Source: Stomorhina lunata
Lineage: Eukaryota; Arthropoda; Insecta; Diptera; Rhiniidae
Assembly (NCBI GenBank): GCA_933228675.1
Contig: OW121744.1
Span: 115,095,600-115,159,599 of the forward strand
Direction of reading: 5' to 3'
Length of the DNA: 64,000 nt
The position numbers and the translations under genes were made by a program. The notes below the pieces were generated by a model. The model was not told where the DNA came from and searched no databases. It worked only from the letters and a program-made list of their open reading frames with translations. This document shows positions 1 through 12,409 of the stretch, in pieces (position 1 is the stretch's first letter; each line of letters starts with the position of its first letter).

Positions 1-1600
1 GTCATTCGAATTAAGTTGGAATGTATATTGCTATCATTTAATGCCTATCAAACCTACTACTTTATATAGGATATGTTAGAAAGATGACAGCATTTGGAAC
101 CTTTACTCTCAGACTCTATGATTGATGACAGAGAATTTGTTCTACCGATTTTTGGTCCCACAATGAAGTTCACATTTTTGGCCGTTGGATGTCATGTAGT
201 TTATCGTGGAATAAGCTTCCACGACCTTACTTTGGAGCATGAAACAATGACAGAGAATTAGTTCTACCGATTTGGATCAACATATGAGTGGGATCTATCT
301 ATCCCTACTACTTATTCAAGAGTACATTAGGAAATCAACTTGCCTATGCACCTTCCTAGATCAGTGAGGTCTGATCCAAAAACAGTTTACATATAAACAA
401 CAGTAATTGTGGGCATTGCTGAGTTAGATTGATTCTAATTAGGCCTAGGTCGTCCTACTTAGGCCTTATAAGTTTTATAAATCTTATGGCACTTTCTTGG
501 ACTCAAGTGACGCGGTCTCTATGGTCATGTACTGTATAACCTGACCTAACCTATAGCTGTATTTAAATCCGAGTAAACTCTTTGCTGGGTAATACAACAG
601 CTGAATACAATTTCAACTTAATGAGCAATTAATAACTGACCATAAATATAGAAAATATGACAAAAGCAGAAAACTTTTTTGATCCGATACAAAACAGTAA
701 ATGCAATTATATAAAAACTTATATAAATTATAAATTCAAAACACATAAAACTAAATCACCAAAAAACGAAGTTGAATTTAATAGATACTTTTATATTACT
801 ATCACCAAAATGCTGCCGTTCCATTAGTAATGGCGTGGCTTGAAAACAACAAAAACCTAAACCCATATATTTAGAGAAATTTCAACCAAAAATACATATT
901 ATTTACATGTATTAGCTGCTATATAGACTTTTATATACAAACATTTATACCAGTATAAATGCTTTGGTTCAGTAAATCGAATAAAAAAAAAAGAAAAAAG
1001 CTACAAGGCTGGCTTGTTATGGAACCCATTTTGGAGCATCATTTTGTTTCTTCGTTTTTATTTGTTTTTTATTTTTGTATTGTAACATTTTTCATTTTGT
1101 TACGCACCTTTTTGTTTTTGTTTTCCTTTCAAATGTTGTAGCTGTTATTGTTGTTGTATGCTTTTTGTTGTCGTTTATTTGTTTTTAGTGTTGTTGCTTT
1201 CTTCTTTATTTTGTTGCGTTGTCACTTTTTTCGTCGTTTCAAGTTTATTTCTTTCTCTTAAAACATGTAATTTTTCTCTCACTAAGTTAAAATGAAAATA
1301 AAAATCTCTTAAGATTTTTTCTTTTTTTGTTGGAGAATTTGCACACAGAAAAAAACACGAGTGAAATTATTTTCAAAGATTTGGGGTTATAGTATATTAT
1401 ATATTAGAAAAAACACACACATACTTTTGTTTATGAACACAAAGCCTGAAACAAAACGAAAGAAATAATGCAATTTTATTATATAGCCTTCATTTAATTA
1501 TTAATACATTTGTACATTTTGTTTAAAATACATTAACGAAAAACGTAAAAACTTGTTTTTGCATTTTCTTCACACTTTTTTTCCTTTGTGCTACTTTTTT
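1..1600. other. AT-rich non-coding DNA
   Basis: No convincing coding region on either strand. A 25-base stretch beginning GACAGAGAATT at about 127 recurs at about 249 (offset 122), so the first 300 bases include an old direct duplication. The rest is T-rich on the plus strand (A-rich on the minus strand), as expected of intron or untranslated sequence of a leftward gene. Confidence 0.5.
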
Positions 1601-1610
1601 CGGCACTCAC

Positions 1611-1880
1611 CTTTTTCTTTTCTTGCAATGACTTCGTTTAATTCCAATTGTTGTAGTTGTAGACGAGCACAAAAAAAACTATTTGCCAATTTTTTCCAGC
1701 CTAGTTTTCATGTATATTTCCTTGAATTTTTCAACAATTTTTAATGAATTTCCTTGAAACGTTGTACAATTAATGGAAATATTACAAAATTATTAATAAA
1801 TAATTGAAATTTTCTGGTTAAAATCACAATTATTTTCACCAAAAAAAATATCCGACAAAAGAAGTGTGTGCTGTTGAAGA
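1611..1880 (-). other. possible 5' noncoding exon of a leftward gene
   Basis: On the minus strand this A-rich stretch resembles fly 5' untranslated sequence and ends in a consensus donor, AAAGAAAAAG followed by GTGAGTGCC (GT at 1610-1609). It contains a short upstream ORF starting at an ATG in TACATGAAAACT and stopping within ten codons. The left-hand gene would lie outside the window. The start near 1880 is a guess, since no clear core promoter was recognised. Confidence 0.3.
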
Positions 1881-2610
1881 CGAGAGAAAATTCTCACGAA
1901 TGCATATGGCAGAGTGCTGCCAAATTTATGACCTTTAACAATGTTGCTAATTAATAAAAATGTGTATACAAAAAATTGTTAGCATTTCTGAGGGTTTAGA
2001 TTAGATATATAATTATCGAACCTTTTTAAAAAAAATAATACAAATTACAACTCAAAGTTTAAAAATTGTGTTTTGTTACTTCTACTTTTAAATAAGAATT
2101 AAATTTCAATGGCATTCTTTTATGAAATAGTAAAGCAATCATGTCATAATGAGGACAGTAAAACGAATTATCAAAAAAGTAAATATTGTAAATATTATTT
2201 TAAGTTGACACTTTTTAGCGATACACCTTTACCTCGTTTTAAGCGGTATATACGTTCCTAGCAAAACAGAGTTAATCGAATCAAACATTTTTATATGGAA
2301 ACGCCGCGTAAAGTGAATCCGACTATGATTACATGATGCAATCCAACCTTGTACATTTTTTCCATGCATTAATAATTGAAAGACTTCCTTCATTTTCCAT
2401 GTGATCTAACACGGCATTTACACATGCAAGTGCAAGTGAAAAAAGCTCAATACATTTATATTTTTTTACTAACACAATCACACTTCTGCAAGTTGTAGGC
2501 TTACTTGCAAGCGATTTTGATTGCCAGTGATTTTTTTACCTGCATGTCAGAAGAATACGTATACACAACTTGTAACAAGTCACCTACGTATGTAAACGTA
2601 CTGTAAAGTA
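1881..2610. other. intergenic, nothing identified
   Basis: AT-rich sequence with scattered TGCAAGT-type words around 2420-2520, but no gene, tandem array or clear terminal inverted repeats. Confidence 0.4.
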
Positions 2611-3095
2611 TATCTGAATGAATTTTTTATATACAGGGCCTTGAAAGTCGAATCAACCCATATTCTAGAGCTTGCAGCAAAGAAGTCGTAGTTGGAAATA
2701 AAAACGCAACTTCAACATTTTCACGCTGGAAGTCTTGAGGATATCCTGGTGCATAATCAAGAGCTATATAAACTTTAAAAGGTAGCCATTTTTTGATTAA
2801 ATACTTTTTCACATCTGGCACGAAAATGTTACAATGTTGCTGTTCTTTTATTGGCTTTCAATAAACGGGTAGATTATTAATATTCAAACCTTTAGACGAT
2901 GACTTCATAATATGATATTCAGAAGCATAACTACAAAAAAGAATCTGTATACGATATTTAGCGACTTTACGACCGCTTGATTTGTTATGTTTTGCTAGAA
3001 AGGTCCTCTGAGGCAATTTCTTCCAAAAAATTCGGCAATCATCAGCAGTGAATATCTGGATTGTGCTGTATGGTATTAATTTCAGCACAATTTTG
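2610..3095 (-). pseudogene. degraded Tigger/pogo-like DDE transposase
   Basis: Minus-strand reading gives two blocks typical of Tigger (Tc1/mariner superfamily, pogo branch) transposases. The first contains FTADDCRIFWKKLPQRTFLA (about 3050-2990), corresponding to the family's NADE..LFWK..P.RT catalytic block. The second runs from VKKYLIKKW through LDYAPGYPQ and NVEVAFLFPTTTSLLQALE, matching the LDNAPGHP and PP(N/H)TTSLLQP(L/M)D block. Key residues have decayed: the Asp-Glu pair is Asp-Asp and the Asn after LD is Tyr. A frameshift near 2655 moves the continuation (FKALYIKNSF) to another frame. The DNA-binding half and terminal repeats were not found. It is a dead fragment of a formerly autonomous element. 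Confidence 0.8.
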
Positions 3096-4049
3096 TGTAT
3101 GGCTCTTTACTTTTAAATTTTAGATTGTCTTTGCTGGAATCAGCTGACAATTTTTAATTTTTGCAAACATTGATTTATAGTGGTCATATCTACCCACTGT
3201 AAAGATCTTACATCATTTCCTCTACAATTTCGACAAAATCAAATAAATGAGATTCGGAAAAGCCGAATATAACCTCATACTTGTTGGTTTCATAAAAATA
3301 TACTAAAATTCAATTCCGGATAATGACGCATAGGAGACGTACCAAAAATAATAGATTAATTTTAATAGCAAATTTAAATTTTCATTGATTACAAGTTCAA
3401 CATCAAAGCTTTCCAAACGCACATTCTGACTCTGGTTCAATTGGTATACATAAAAGTTGAGTATCGGACCAATATTATATAGCCTTTCTACCAATGATGT
3501 TGTAGATTATAATGTGACCGACCATAATTACTAGAAAATCTCTCAATTTCTTTCAATAGTTGAAAAGTTGACTTCACTGGCAATACTTTTATTTGTTGGT
3601 AGTGATGTTAAGTTATTATTTTTTAATATATTAAAAAGCTTTCGGGCTTATCATTTGAAAATATTTTTTAGAAAATTTAAAAAAAAATCTAATACCACAA
3701 AAATAGTTATAAAAATATTTATGAATATACAAATATTATTATATAAAAGATATTTTAGAAACAAACTGCAAACAAATAACCGCTCAAAATTTTAGCCTTT
3801 TTATCTTCAGCGGTTTTTTTTTCTTATAAGAGTTAACATTACTGATTCCTGCTGAAAACTTGCTCGTCATTCAAAATTAAAAAAGTTTTCATATTTTGCG
3901 AACGCTGTGCGAAAAAACTTAACAAATTTGGTTAAACAACACCAATTGCCTTTAAAAGGTTTGTTATTAGATAGAGGGAATAATAATACGCATTATCTAA
4001 TTATTTAAAATTATTGCAGAGAAATAATATCCCAAGAAAATAAAGCAGA
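3096..4049. other. Rpn13 upstream region
   Basis: AT-rich, with no gene. The last 250 bases before the Rpn13 ATG must hold its promoter and 5' leader, but I could not place a TATA box or initiator with confidence. Confidence 0.4.
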
Positions 4050-5401
4050 ATGTTTGGGCGTCAAAGCGGTCTTAATAATAGCGGAGGCAGTGGTTCCAAT
4101 TTGGTGGAATTTCGAGCCGGAAGAATGAATTTAATTGGTAAAATGGTGCATCCAGATACCCGCAAAGGTTTAGTGTATCTTACGCAAAGTGATGATGGTT
4201 TAATGCATTTCTGCTGGAAGGACCGGACTACTGGCAAGGTGAGTTTGTGAATCATTATTTCTAAAGATAATTATAAACGTTTATTTGTTGTCTATGGTAA
4301 AAGGTGGAAGATGATTTGATTGTATTTCCCGATGATTTTGAGTTTAAGCGTGTTGATCAGTGCAAAACAGGTCGTGTTTATGTTTTGAAATTCAAAACCT
4401 CCAGTCGTCGTATGTTCTTTTGGATGCAAGAATCCAAAACCGACAAAGATGAAGAATTATGTCGTCGCGTTAATGAATTAATGAATAATCCTCCTTCAGC
4501 TAGAAGTAGCGGACAGGATGGTGGAGATTTGCAGTATATGCTTAATAACATGTCGCAACAACAATTGATGCAACTTTTTGGTGGAGTAGGACAAATGGGT
4601 GGCTTAAGCTCCTTGCTGGGTTCGATGAAGTAGGTTCTTGGCACTTTTTTTAGTATAGTAATATACCTACTTTATATTTTTATCTATTTATATAGCCGTT
4701 CTTCGGACAGCTCTCGTACTCCGGCTCGCTCAAGTTCCAATACTGGTGGTGGCCTTTTGACTCCCGAGAACATTTCCTCTGCCCCACGTACCCCTTCTGC
4801 TCCAAAGGCCAAAAGCAATAAGGGTAGTAGCAGCAGCAGCACTTCAGCTGCCGAGGGTGGAAACAGCAGCAGCGGTAGCGCTAGTAATTCAGCAGCTGGT
4901 GGTAAGAAATCATCTAATATTTTCACCCCCACCAATGCATTCCAATCGTACTTATCCAACCTCTCACCCGAAGCTGGTTCCGGCCGTTCACTCAACATAG
5001 ATCTGTCAACTGCTTTGGCTGGATCCGAAAGTGTCAACGATTTGATATCCGATCCAGAACGTGTCAATACTCTATCCGTGCACCTGCCCGAAACTGAGGA
5101 TGCTGATGAGGATAAAAAACAACAGATTAAGGATACTATAGCTTCACCTCAATTCCAACAGGCTTTATCTCTTTTTTCCAATGCCTTGCAATCGGCTCAA
5201 TTGGGTCCTGTGGTCTCTCAATTCGAACTTACCCCCGAAGCAGTGGCCGCCGCCTATTCTGGTAATTTAGAAGAGTTCGTCAAGGCCTTGGAGAAGGCTT
5301 TGCCAGCCGGTGCTTCTATGTCTTCACCCACCAGTTCTAAGCCGAAAGATTCTTTGGCTAAGAAAGATGAAGAAGAAAAGGCTTCTGATAAGAAGGAATA
5401 G
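4050..5401 (+). CDS. Rpn13: proteasomal ubiquitin receptor Rpn13/ADRM1
   Basis: Subunit of the 26S proteasome regulatory particle that binds ubiquitin through its Pru domain and docks the deubiquitinase UCH37/Uch-L5. Three coding exons: 4050-4238, 4304-4629, 4696-5401, giving 406 residues, the usual ADRM1 length. Introns are 65 and 66 nt. The second donor (GTAGGT at 4630) lies just before an in-frame TAG and restores the frame as Asn172. The N-terminal Pru domain (about 20-130) includes [35 protein letters not shown] and [15 protein letters not shown] Ser/Gly/Asn-rich linker (about 170-260) follows. The C-terminal DEUBAD helices (about 290-385) include [16 protein letters not shown] and [14 protein letters not shown]. 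The tail is Lys/Glu-rich. Start chosen at the first ATG of the conserved N-terminus. Confidence 0.97.
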
Positions 5402-5628
5402 TTAAAATGATTTATATATTCATTATTTCATTTAAAAACTGACGCATGCTACGTCAATTATTCTTTTTAATCTTTATTTTCTTCTTTGTTTTAAAGTTTT
5501 GTTTCTTCATTTTCTCATTCTTAGAAGACTGAGATCTTATGCGTATATATACAAAATAACATACATGATACATTTAATATCCATGATATAGAATTGCGTA
5601 AAAGCTTTCTTCACTTTGCCTAATGAAA

Positions 5629-5634
5629 AATAAA
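5629..5634 (+). terminator. Rpn13 polyadenylation signal
   Basis: AATAAA about 228 bases after the Rpn13 stop; the first canonical hexamer I noticed downstream, so the likely 3' end is just beyond it. Confidence 0.5.
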
Positions 5635-5639
5635 AAAGA

Positions 5640-7370
5640 AAACCAATTATATTCTTTAACACATCAATCAAGATTTTTAATGAGTTAAAAAGCAGATGGA
5701 GGAACAGCTTATTTAGGATAAAGGAGCTTTAAATATCTTTAATGTGTATACCTCAATTTTCACAAACAAAAAACAAATTTGGATCTATACTTTATGTTTT
5801 TTTAAAGAAAATTCTATAATAGCACGCTTGGCAAATGACTGATTTTGAAATTACACTGACTTATCGATGCCATTTTGGTCGATCTGTTGTAGTTCCTATT
5901 GTAACCATAATTTTCTTTTGTCTGAACTCTAAGGTTTTTGATACGAACGGAACGAGACAATTTCTGATTTAAGTATTTTGTGAATACGAAATTTGATATC
6001 GAGAACCAGCTAAACTTTTGAATGAAGGCGATTCTGGTAATTTTGATAAACTATTACATTTTATATAAAGAATTCGAAGACAAATTCTGTTAAGCAACAT
6101 TAACAGCACTTATTATAAGGAATAAAGATGAGATAAACGCCTAATTTCCTGATGTCCGTTAAATTAGGGTTTTAAAAGAGGTAAATTTTCTCAAAAATAT
6201 TTAATACAGGAATCATTTATATGAAAACCTTTCTACCCTAGAAGATCAGTAATGTTTGAGGATACAGTAATGTTTGAGGATACAAATTTTGATCGAGAAT
6301 GAAGTTGATGAGGTCAAATTCTGATGAGATGAATAACAAATTTCCTGATGTCCGTTAAGTTATGGTTTTGATAGAGGTAAAAATTCTCAAAAATTTTTAA
6401 TAAAGGAATCATTTATATAAAAACCTTTCTACCCTAAAAGATCAGTAATGTAATTTTCGTGACTGAATGTGCATAAATTTATGTATATAATAATATCTGA
6501 ATATTTCATCACTATTTTACATTGGATAATTGACTGATCTTTAAATGGTTAAAAATTCAGACTTAAAAATTCGTAAATTAGACCCGTTAAATATCCTCAA
6601 ATTCTAAAATCTAGCTGGCAATATTTTTCAGTGCTTAGAAACAATTACCGCGTAATTATTAAAAACTTCTCTTACGTTAATAAATTTTATTATTAAGAGT
6701 TTTTGTTAGAAGAGCAAGTAACATAGAGAGGTGCAGATATAGAAGAGCAAATAAACTTTTAACACCAACACAATGACAAAATGCCGAAAAATAAATAAGA
6801 ATTTGCAAAAGAAATGAGAAACCTCGACGATAACAATCTTCTATCCTTGTTTAACAACGTAAAGCCGCTATTTAAAAAGTATTTTTTTAAAAAAGAAAAC
6901 AATTGAATTATCTCTGCTGCCGCTGAGACATAATAAAATTATAGAAATTTGACGTACTGCGTTATACATATGATGATACAGCTGAACTCAAACACAGATA
7001 CATCCATTAGCTAAAGATACATTTGCAAAATTGCTCAGAAAATAAACTAAAAGAAAGCAAACGATACAAAAAGCAAAAAAAAAGCATTTAACAGAATAAA
7101 AACGAAAAAATTTCCAGCAAAGAAAACGAAGAGTCGAAGAGCAGCAACTTGAAAGCAAATAAACTCTCAGCTTTGGGAGAGTAATGAAATGTTATTGTTT
7201 TGTTTATATGATGCCTATGGCGTAGCGGTGATGATATCTTGAGGAAAGTTCATTATGGTACTTTTTAGAAAGTTTGGGTATATCTACTATGGGAAGTTTG
7301 AATCTCTTAAATATCTTTTTGGACTTCTGAATTTGGATTTTAATATTGCTTTCATTGAATATAATCACAG
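5640..7370. other. intergenic with a 196-bp-offset direct duplication
   Basis: No gene. About 105 bases starting GATGTCCGTTAA at 6151 recur at 6347 (through ACCTTTCTACCCTA and GATCAGTAATG), an imperfect direct repeat with offset 196. Inside the first copy the word AGTAATGTTTGAGGATAC is itself doubled (about 6247-6280). Confidence 0.6.
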
Positions 7371-7895
7371 CTTACTTACATAAATGACCTATTTTTACAA
7401 CCTACTAAGGTCAAAGGCCGAGCTCATTTGAGAATTCCATGCGCTTCGATCTTGTGCGCATATTCTCCAATTTCGAAGGACAAGCTTTTGAAAGATTTTC
7501 TTGTACTTGTTCTTTGTATCTAAGTTTCGGACGTCCTCGTTTACGAGTTCCCTCAGTATCATTTTGGAACACTTTTCTTGCTGGAGTATTATTGTCCATT
7601 CGCACAACATGTCCAGCCTCTGCTGTTTAATGCGTTTTACCATGACATGTTGATGCAAACTGGTCCAAAGATTTTTCGTATAATCTTCCTCTCAAAAACT
7701 CAAATAGCTTCATCTGCCTGTGCAAGTGACCATGATTCCACACCATATAATAACAAGGGTAGTATAAGCGTTTTATAGAGCGTGATTTTAGTTCTTACAG
7801 AGAGAGCTTTATTTCTTAGCTGCCTGCTTAGGCCATAAAAGCATATGTTGGCAAGTATGCTTATACGTTTGATCGTTAATAACCACATCTAACAT
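7371..7895 (-). pseudogene. 5'-truncated non-LTR retrotransposon, RT tail
   Basis: Minus-strand frames give the C-terminal part of a LINE reverse transcriptase: ANICFYGLSRQLRNKALS, then TLILPLLLYGVESWSLA (the LYG.E.W block), then RKRGRPKLRYKEQVQ, then NWRICAQDRSAWNSQ in a shifted frame. At least two frameshifts make it non-functional. The 3' end is the short TAAG/GTAA repeat at 7371-7380. The same tail appears at 18303-18447, so both are copies of one family. The RT tail style and short tandem 3' repeat suggest an RTE- or CR1-like clade, but the clade is inference. Confidence 0.8.
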
Positions 7896-8159
7896 CTATC
7901 TTTTGACTTGAGAAATTTATAGTATTTGAACTCATCTTAAAATACAAACATAGTTAATTTCTAGTTTAATTCATATTAATTTTTCTTTTTATTTCATTTA
8001 ACTTAACATTTTTGATCGTTTATGCCAGTATTTACGAGACGTATAATTAATTTTATGATTAATAATTGCAGGGCAGATATCAAAGATTTTGGAAGCTTTC
8101 TGCATTGTCTTGAAAATTGTATGATAAAAAACTAAAGTTGTCACTAGATTCTTAAATGT

Positions 8160-8200
8160 TATACGTTTGGGTAGTTTCGTTAGAGGACGGGAACAAGCAT
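8160..8200. repeat. solo terminus of the TTTCGTTAGAG MITE family
   Basis: GGTAGTTTCGTTAGAG followed by a GGGAACAA word matches the right ends of the two elements at 25455-25750, so one terminus of that MITE family is present here. No partner terminus was found. Confidence 0.5.
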
Positions 8201-8204
8201 TTTT

Positions 8205-8575
8205 TATACCCATCACCACCATAGGTGTAATTTTAATAATATTTAGCTCAAATATTGCTTATGGTAACCTAAATCAGTTTACCCTATTCTGTGGGAATCG
8301 GTCCATATTTGACCATAACTCCCATGCAAAACACATCTAAAAAGTCTTCTTAATACCTAGAAAAGCACAAAAACGCTTACAAATCTAATATTTGCATTTT
8401 ATTACTAAAACTTTGAACAAGTAAATATTTCGTTATTATAAACAGATACCCAAAATTTTGTAACAATCGATCCACAATTGACCCTAGCTCCCACTTAATC
8501 TTATTTACTTTCTTACATGAATAATTCTCCTTTGTTCTATGTCATTTGTATCGATCTTTCCAAAACTCGCTTAAT
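8205..8575. repeat. unclassified dispersed repeat fragments
   Basis: Phrases such as CCATAACTCCCAT with nearby GGTCCATATTTGACC recur in diverged form near 9585-9600 and 9790-9840, indicating fragments of one dispersed repeat with no visible coding capacity. Confidence 0.35.
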
Positions 8576-8577
8576 AG

Positions 8578-8935
8578 GTCTTCTTTCACACCAGTCAGGT
8601 TTGGCTCAGCATCATCTTGGTTTGTATAAGAAACAGCTGACAGAATTGAAATTGATACTATCAAGAAAATTTTAAAAATTCGTATGAAATTAAAGTCTTC
8701 TTTTACACCAGTCAGGTTTCATTCATCAAGTCTTGAGTTTGTGAGAAAAGAAAAAAATTGATACAAACCTGACCGTACTATCAAGTTTACGAAAATTTTG
8801 AAAATTTGTATAAAATTTAAGGAAAATAAAATGAAAACTGATAAAGAAAATGTTCGTGTGTGAACGTGAATACAGGTTCAAAAGAAATTTGAAGAAAAAC
8901 TGATCAAGTAAACCTAATGTGTGTGAGTGTAAGTT
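8578..8935 (+). repeat. dispersed repeat family, copy 1
   Basis: Contains ACACCAGTCAGGTTT twice (8588 and 8708 regions) and then AAAATGAAAACTGAT, AAGAAAATGTTCGTGTG and AAATTTGAAGAAAAACTGAT. The same word order in the same orientation is found at 21448-21625. No terminal repeats or ORF; nature unknown. Confidence 0.65.
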
Positions 8936-9279
8936 TTAGCTCATAACGCACACATATGGAAAAATGGCTTTAGCTCACAACACACACAGATGGAAAAATG
9001 GCTTTAACCCGAAAATAGCAAAAGGTTATCGATTTAAACTGCACTTACATATTTCCTATATTAGTATTAATGCTATTTTTTGTAATTAAGCATACGCCAC
9101 GTAAACTTAAATATCTTTCAAATTAATAAAGAGTTCTCAAAAGATTCGGAAATGGAGAAAAAAGATGGCACATATGACTTCAATAGGGTAAGTCCACAGG
9201 AAAACACTAGCAATCAATGTATGTATTTTATTGTTATGAAAGGTTGAAAAATTAGTATATTCGTATGTAAGGTGTGTTA

Positions 9280-9412
9280 GGTGCTGTTCACAAATTACGT
9301 AACGCTATTTTCTCAGTTTTTTACCTCCCCCCAAAAAAAAATGCGCATTCGATATTCCTCCTTCGTAACAAAAGCCCTTCCCTTGAGCGTTACGTAATTT
9401 ATGAACAGCCCC
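9280..9412. mobile_element. MITE with GGTGCTGTTCACAAATTACG termini
   Basis: About 133 bp. The left end GTGCTGTTCACAAATTACGT is repeated inverted at the right end, with GTTACGTAATTTATGAACAG just before 9412. TTA flanks both sides (9277-9279 and 9413-9415), consistent with a target-site duplication. The interior includes a C-run/A-run and encodes nothing. Confidence 0.85.
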
Positions 9413-9415
9413 TTA

Positions 9416-11350
9416 TGAATGATTGACAAATTAGTGTTTACGCTAAGTAATCAACTATCACGTGCTCCTTTATTTTTGTATAATTTAATAATACCGATCG
9501 ACTCATAATTACTTTCGGTTTAATAATGTCTACTCAGCTGACATGTTGGGTATCCATGCAAAGATGTTGGACCAAATCGATCACGAGTAACTCCCATATA
9601 ACTTTCTCTACAAATCAGGTATATTGACTCTTTACATCGATAATTTTTTTTTTTTTTATATAAATAAAATTCTGCTTAAATATGGCATATAGTAACCGAA
9701 GTCAGAACCATTGACCATTGACAACCCTCAAAAGCTTGAATCGCGAAAATGCTTACATATTGATTGAAGTTTAGTTATTTGTACAAAGTTCTTTGTGGCA
9801 ATTGGTATATATTTCACCATAACTCCTATATCAATTGGTCATGTTTGACCTTAGTAGTAAAGTGTATCTAATAGATGGACCTAAACGACTTTAGCTTTTT
9901 CTTTTATGTTATTATTACAAAAAGGAATACAAATTTGAATTGAAAGGTACAATTTATAGCCCCATACCGTACCATTTATAGTACCCCAGAGCTCATGTTT
10001 GCAGCAGCGGGAATCAACAACAATGTACAAACCTATGTAAGTACAAACATCCCACTGTTTTGTTTTGATGATGGTATGTCTATATGTTTGGGAGTGTGTA
10101 TATCTGTATCTATGGTGGGTATTTTTTGTGATACAAGCAGAAATACTTTTTTGCAATGTATTGGACTTTTCTGTTTTAAAACGCAATAAACCTTGACAGG
10201 AAGCATACGCAAACAAATAATAACGTGTATTATTATTAATAAAAAATTGTTAAAAAAATATTAATTAAAAACAAAAACAAATTAAGAGAAAAATTAAGAA
10301 AAATATGTTAAATAAATGAACAAATTTGGAAAATATTAACAAAAGTTATTTAATTTGTGATTACAAATTTTAATATTTCAAATGTGCTGAATTTTTAAAA
10401 TATTTTCAAGTGCAAATCGTGATTATTAACAACAAAAATCTTTTAAATTTTAATTGAAAGAGTATAATATATTTAGTTTGTACCTAAATAAAAAAATGTT
10501 TGTTTAAATAATTTGAATAATAAAAAAAGGAAAATTGTAAATTTCATTATCATCATAAGAAACACAGTGGTTAAATACAAAATAAGCTTTTAGTGTTTGT
10601 TTTGTTATATTTTTGTTGGTTAGCTAAAGCTTAAATTAATTTATTTAAAAAAAACAAGTAGAGAGTATAGGTTTTAGCTTATTTATATGTAAGTAAAGTT
10701 TGCTCCCCAATATATATGGGGATCACATACATACATACCTACTTACATTTACCTTTTTCTTTTTTATTATTTTTCTATCTTTAGTTAGTACATACATATG
10801 TACATACACATTAATTTGTACATGAATACATACTTGCAAACTACATACTCTCACTTTTCTTCGTCTTCTCCGTATGACATCTTGTTTTGGGTTTGACTCG
10901 GGAGTTGGGTGAGAGTGGGGTACCTTTACTTGCTCTCTGTTTTTTTTTTATACCACTTCCATCGAAATACAAAATAAAAACATTGCAAATTATATTGGTT
11001 TGTGTGTGTGAATGTTTGTGTTTTTGGAGGAAAAACAAAACAACGTCAACAACATTTTAGATTTTTATTTTGTGTTCGTTGAAAACAAACCTTTATAGAC
11101 ATCCATTTTACAGTGGGTACAGCGGGATGAGAATATCGATACAAATAAAATATTTAGCTTACACCAGCAGAACCGAAATTATAATAATAATTCGTGATTT
11201 TAAAAAAGTTCAGTTAAAAATGTGGCCAAAAGTTAATAACTTTTTTTTTAATTTAGGACCAGCACTCAGGACCCTACTTATGTGATGTATTGTTTTGGAA
11301 CTAGGAAAATAGTTTATGGCAGGGAGGATAGATAGAGTAGTGTTTGTGGA
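9416..11350. other. gene-free stretch
   Basis: AT-rich DNA. A poly-T run lies at about 9646-9657. The 10240-10680 segment is markedly A-rich on the plus strand and resembles fly untranslated or intronic sequence. No supported gene. Confidence 0.4.
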
Positions 11351-11357
11351 CATTTGA

Positions 11358-12120
11358 TTAGAATTTGCCTATATTGCAACTGGCATGGAAAACTTCTGCG
11401 GGGAGCGAATTCCACATACGAACTGTACGGCTAAAGAACGAATTTTTTCTGTAGTGTGTTGTTCGGTCTATCAGCCAATTAACCACGAAGTAATTGGCCG
11501 ATAACAGAATGACGTAGATTGCGTAAAAAGTCCGAGTTTCGGGAACAAGTTTCCTGATTTCGTTAGAGCACATTTCAAAGTAGTAACGATAGAACAGTGA
11601 GACACAACCCACACTCAATAGAGCTGAATACCCTACTGTCACCGATGAGCACTTTTCCTCTCCTGCACTTGGTCGAAAAGCTCCAAAATAGACTTTGAAG
11701 CACCGGCTTATACATGAGAGTTATATCCCATCTTCGATCGGATGTAGGTGGTGTAAATAATAAGGAGATCAGATGAAGTGAAGTATCTCTTGCACCGTTT
11801 TAGAAAACTTGAAAGATATGCTTTGTCCGACGGACATCAAATTAACCGAGGCACTTGAATGATTCTTTCGACACTTGAAAGATATGCTTTGTCCGACAGA
11901 CATCACCTTGAATTCTCATGCCCAGAACATCAAGAGCATCTGATTCCTCAATATGTACACCACCCATTAATACAGATGAAGTAACATTGTTTGCCATGCG
12001 TTTATGCGTGAACATGCAATATTGAGTTTTGTGCGCATTAAAATCAACTCTATTCGCACGACCCCATTCTGAAATTGTTTCTAAATCGCGGTTTAATGAT
12101 TCATTCATGTTTTGTCTCAT
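11358..12120 (-). pseudogene. Jockey-like LINE reverse transcriptase fragment
   Basis: Minus-strand translation gives a jockey-type RT C-terminal half in broken frames: DLETISEWGRANRVDFNAHK and LDVLGMRIQGDV near 12080-11900, then KVLIGDSRV near 11650, then VGCVSLFYRYYFEMCSNEIR, and SRTVRMWNSLPAEVF at the end. A 64-base-offset duplication of ACTTGAAAGATATGCTTTGT (about 11807 and 11872) interrupts the frame. It is not functional. A second fragment of the same family is at 23010-23260. Confidence 0.82.
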
Positions 12121-12409
12121 AGCGCCAACCTCAAGAAGGCTTGGCCTATGATTGAATGAATATGAATGGGAAATATTACTATAATCTACAAAAGAGTAGA
12201 TATGATTGGAAGTTTGACGTAGAAGGTCATTTATAATAGAATAGAAAAAAAGGACAGGATTAAGAGGTACCTTGCGTTACCCCTGAATTAATCTTGAACT
12301 CGTTTTAAAATAACTTGTATAGTGCGATCTCTGAGGAATCTCCTTGCCACTTGCCTAATCTCTAGGTAAATAACAATAAACGTTCAAAATACTTGGTTTC
12401 TTTTCCTCA

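Noticed and set aside
4061..5067. Minus-strand ORFs over Rpn13
   Set aside because: Antisense shadows; no family resemblance.
7998..8222. Short minus-strand ORF including TKLPKR
   Set aside because: The peptide comes from a MITE terminus (TTTCGTTAGAG), which gives the same peptide at 25.7 kb.
9881..10216. 111-residue minus-strand ORF
   Set aside because: Tyr/His/Thr-rich, no recognisable motif, no splice or poly(A) support; the length is possible by chance.
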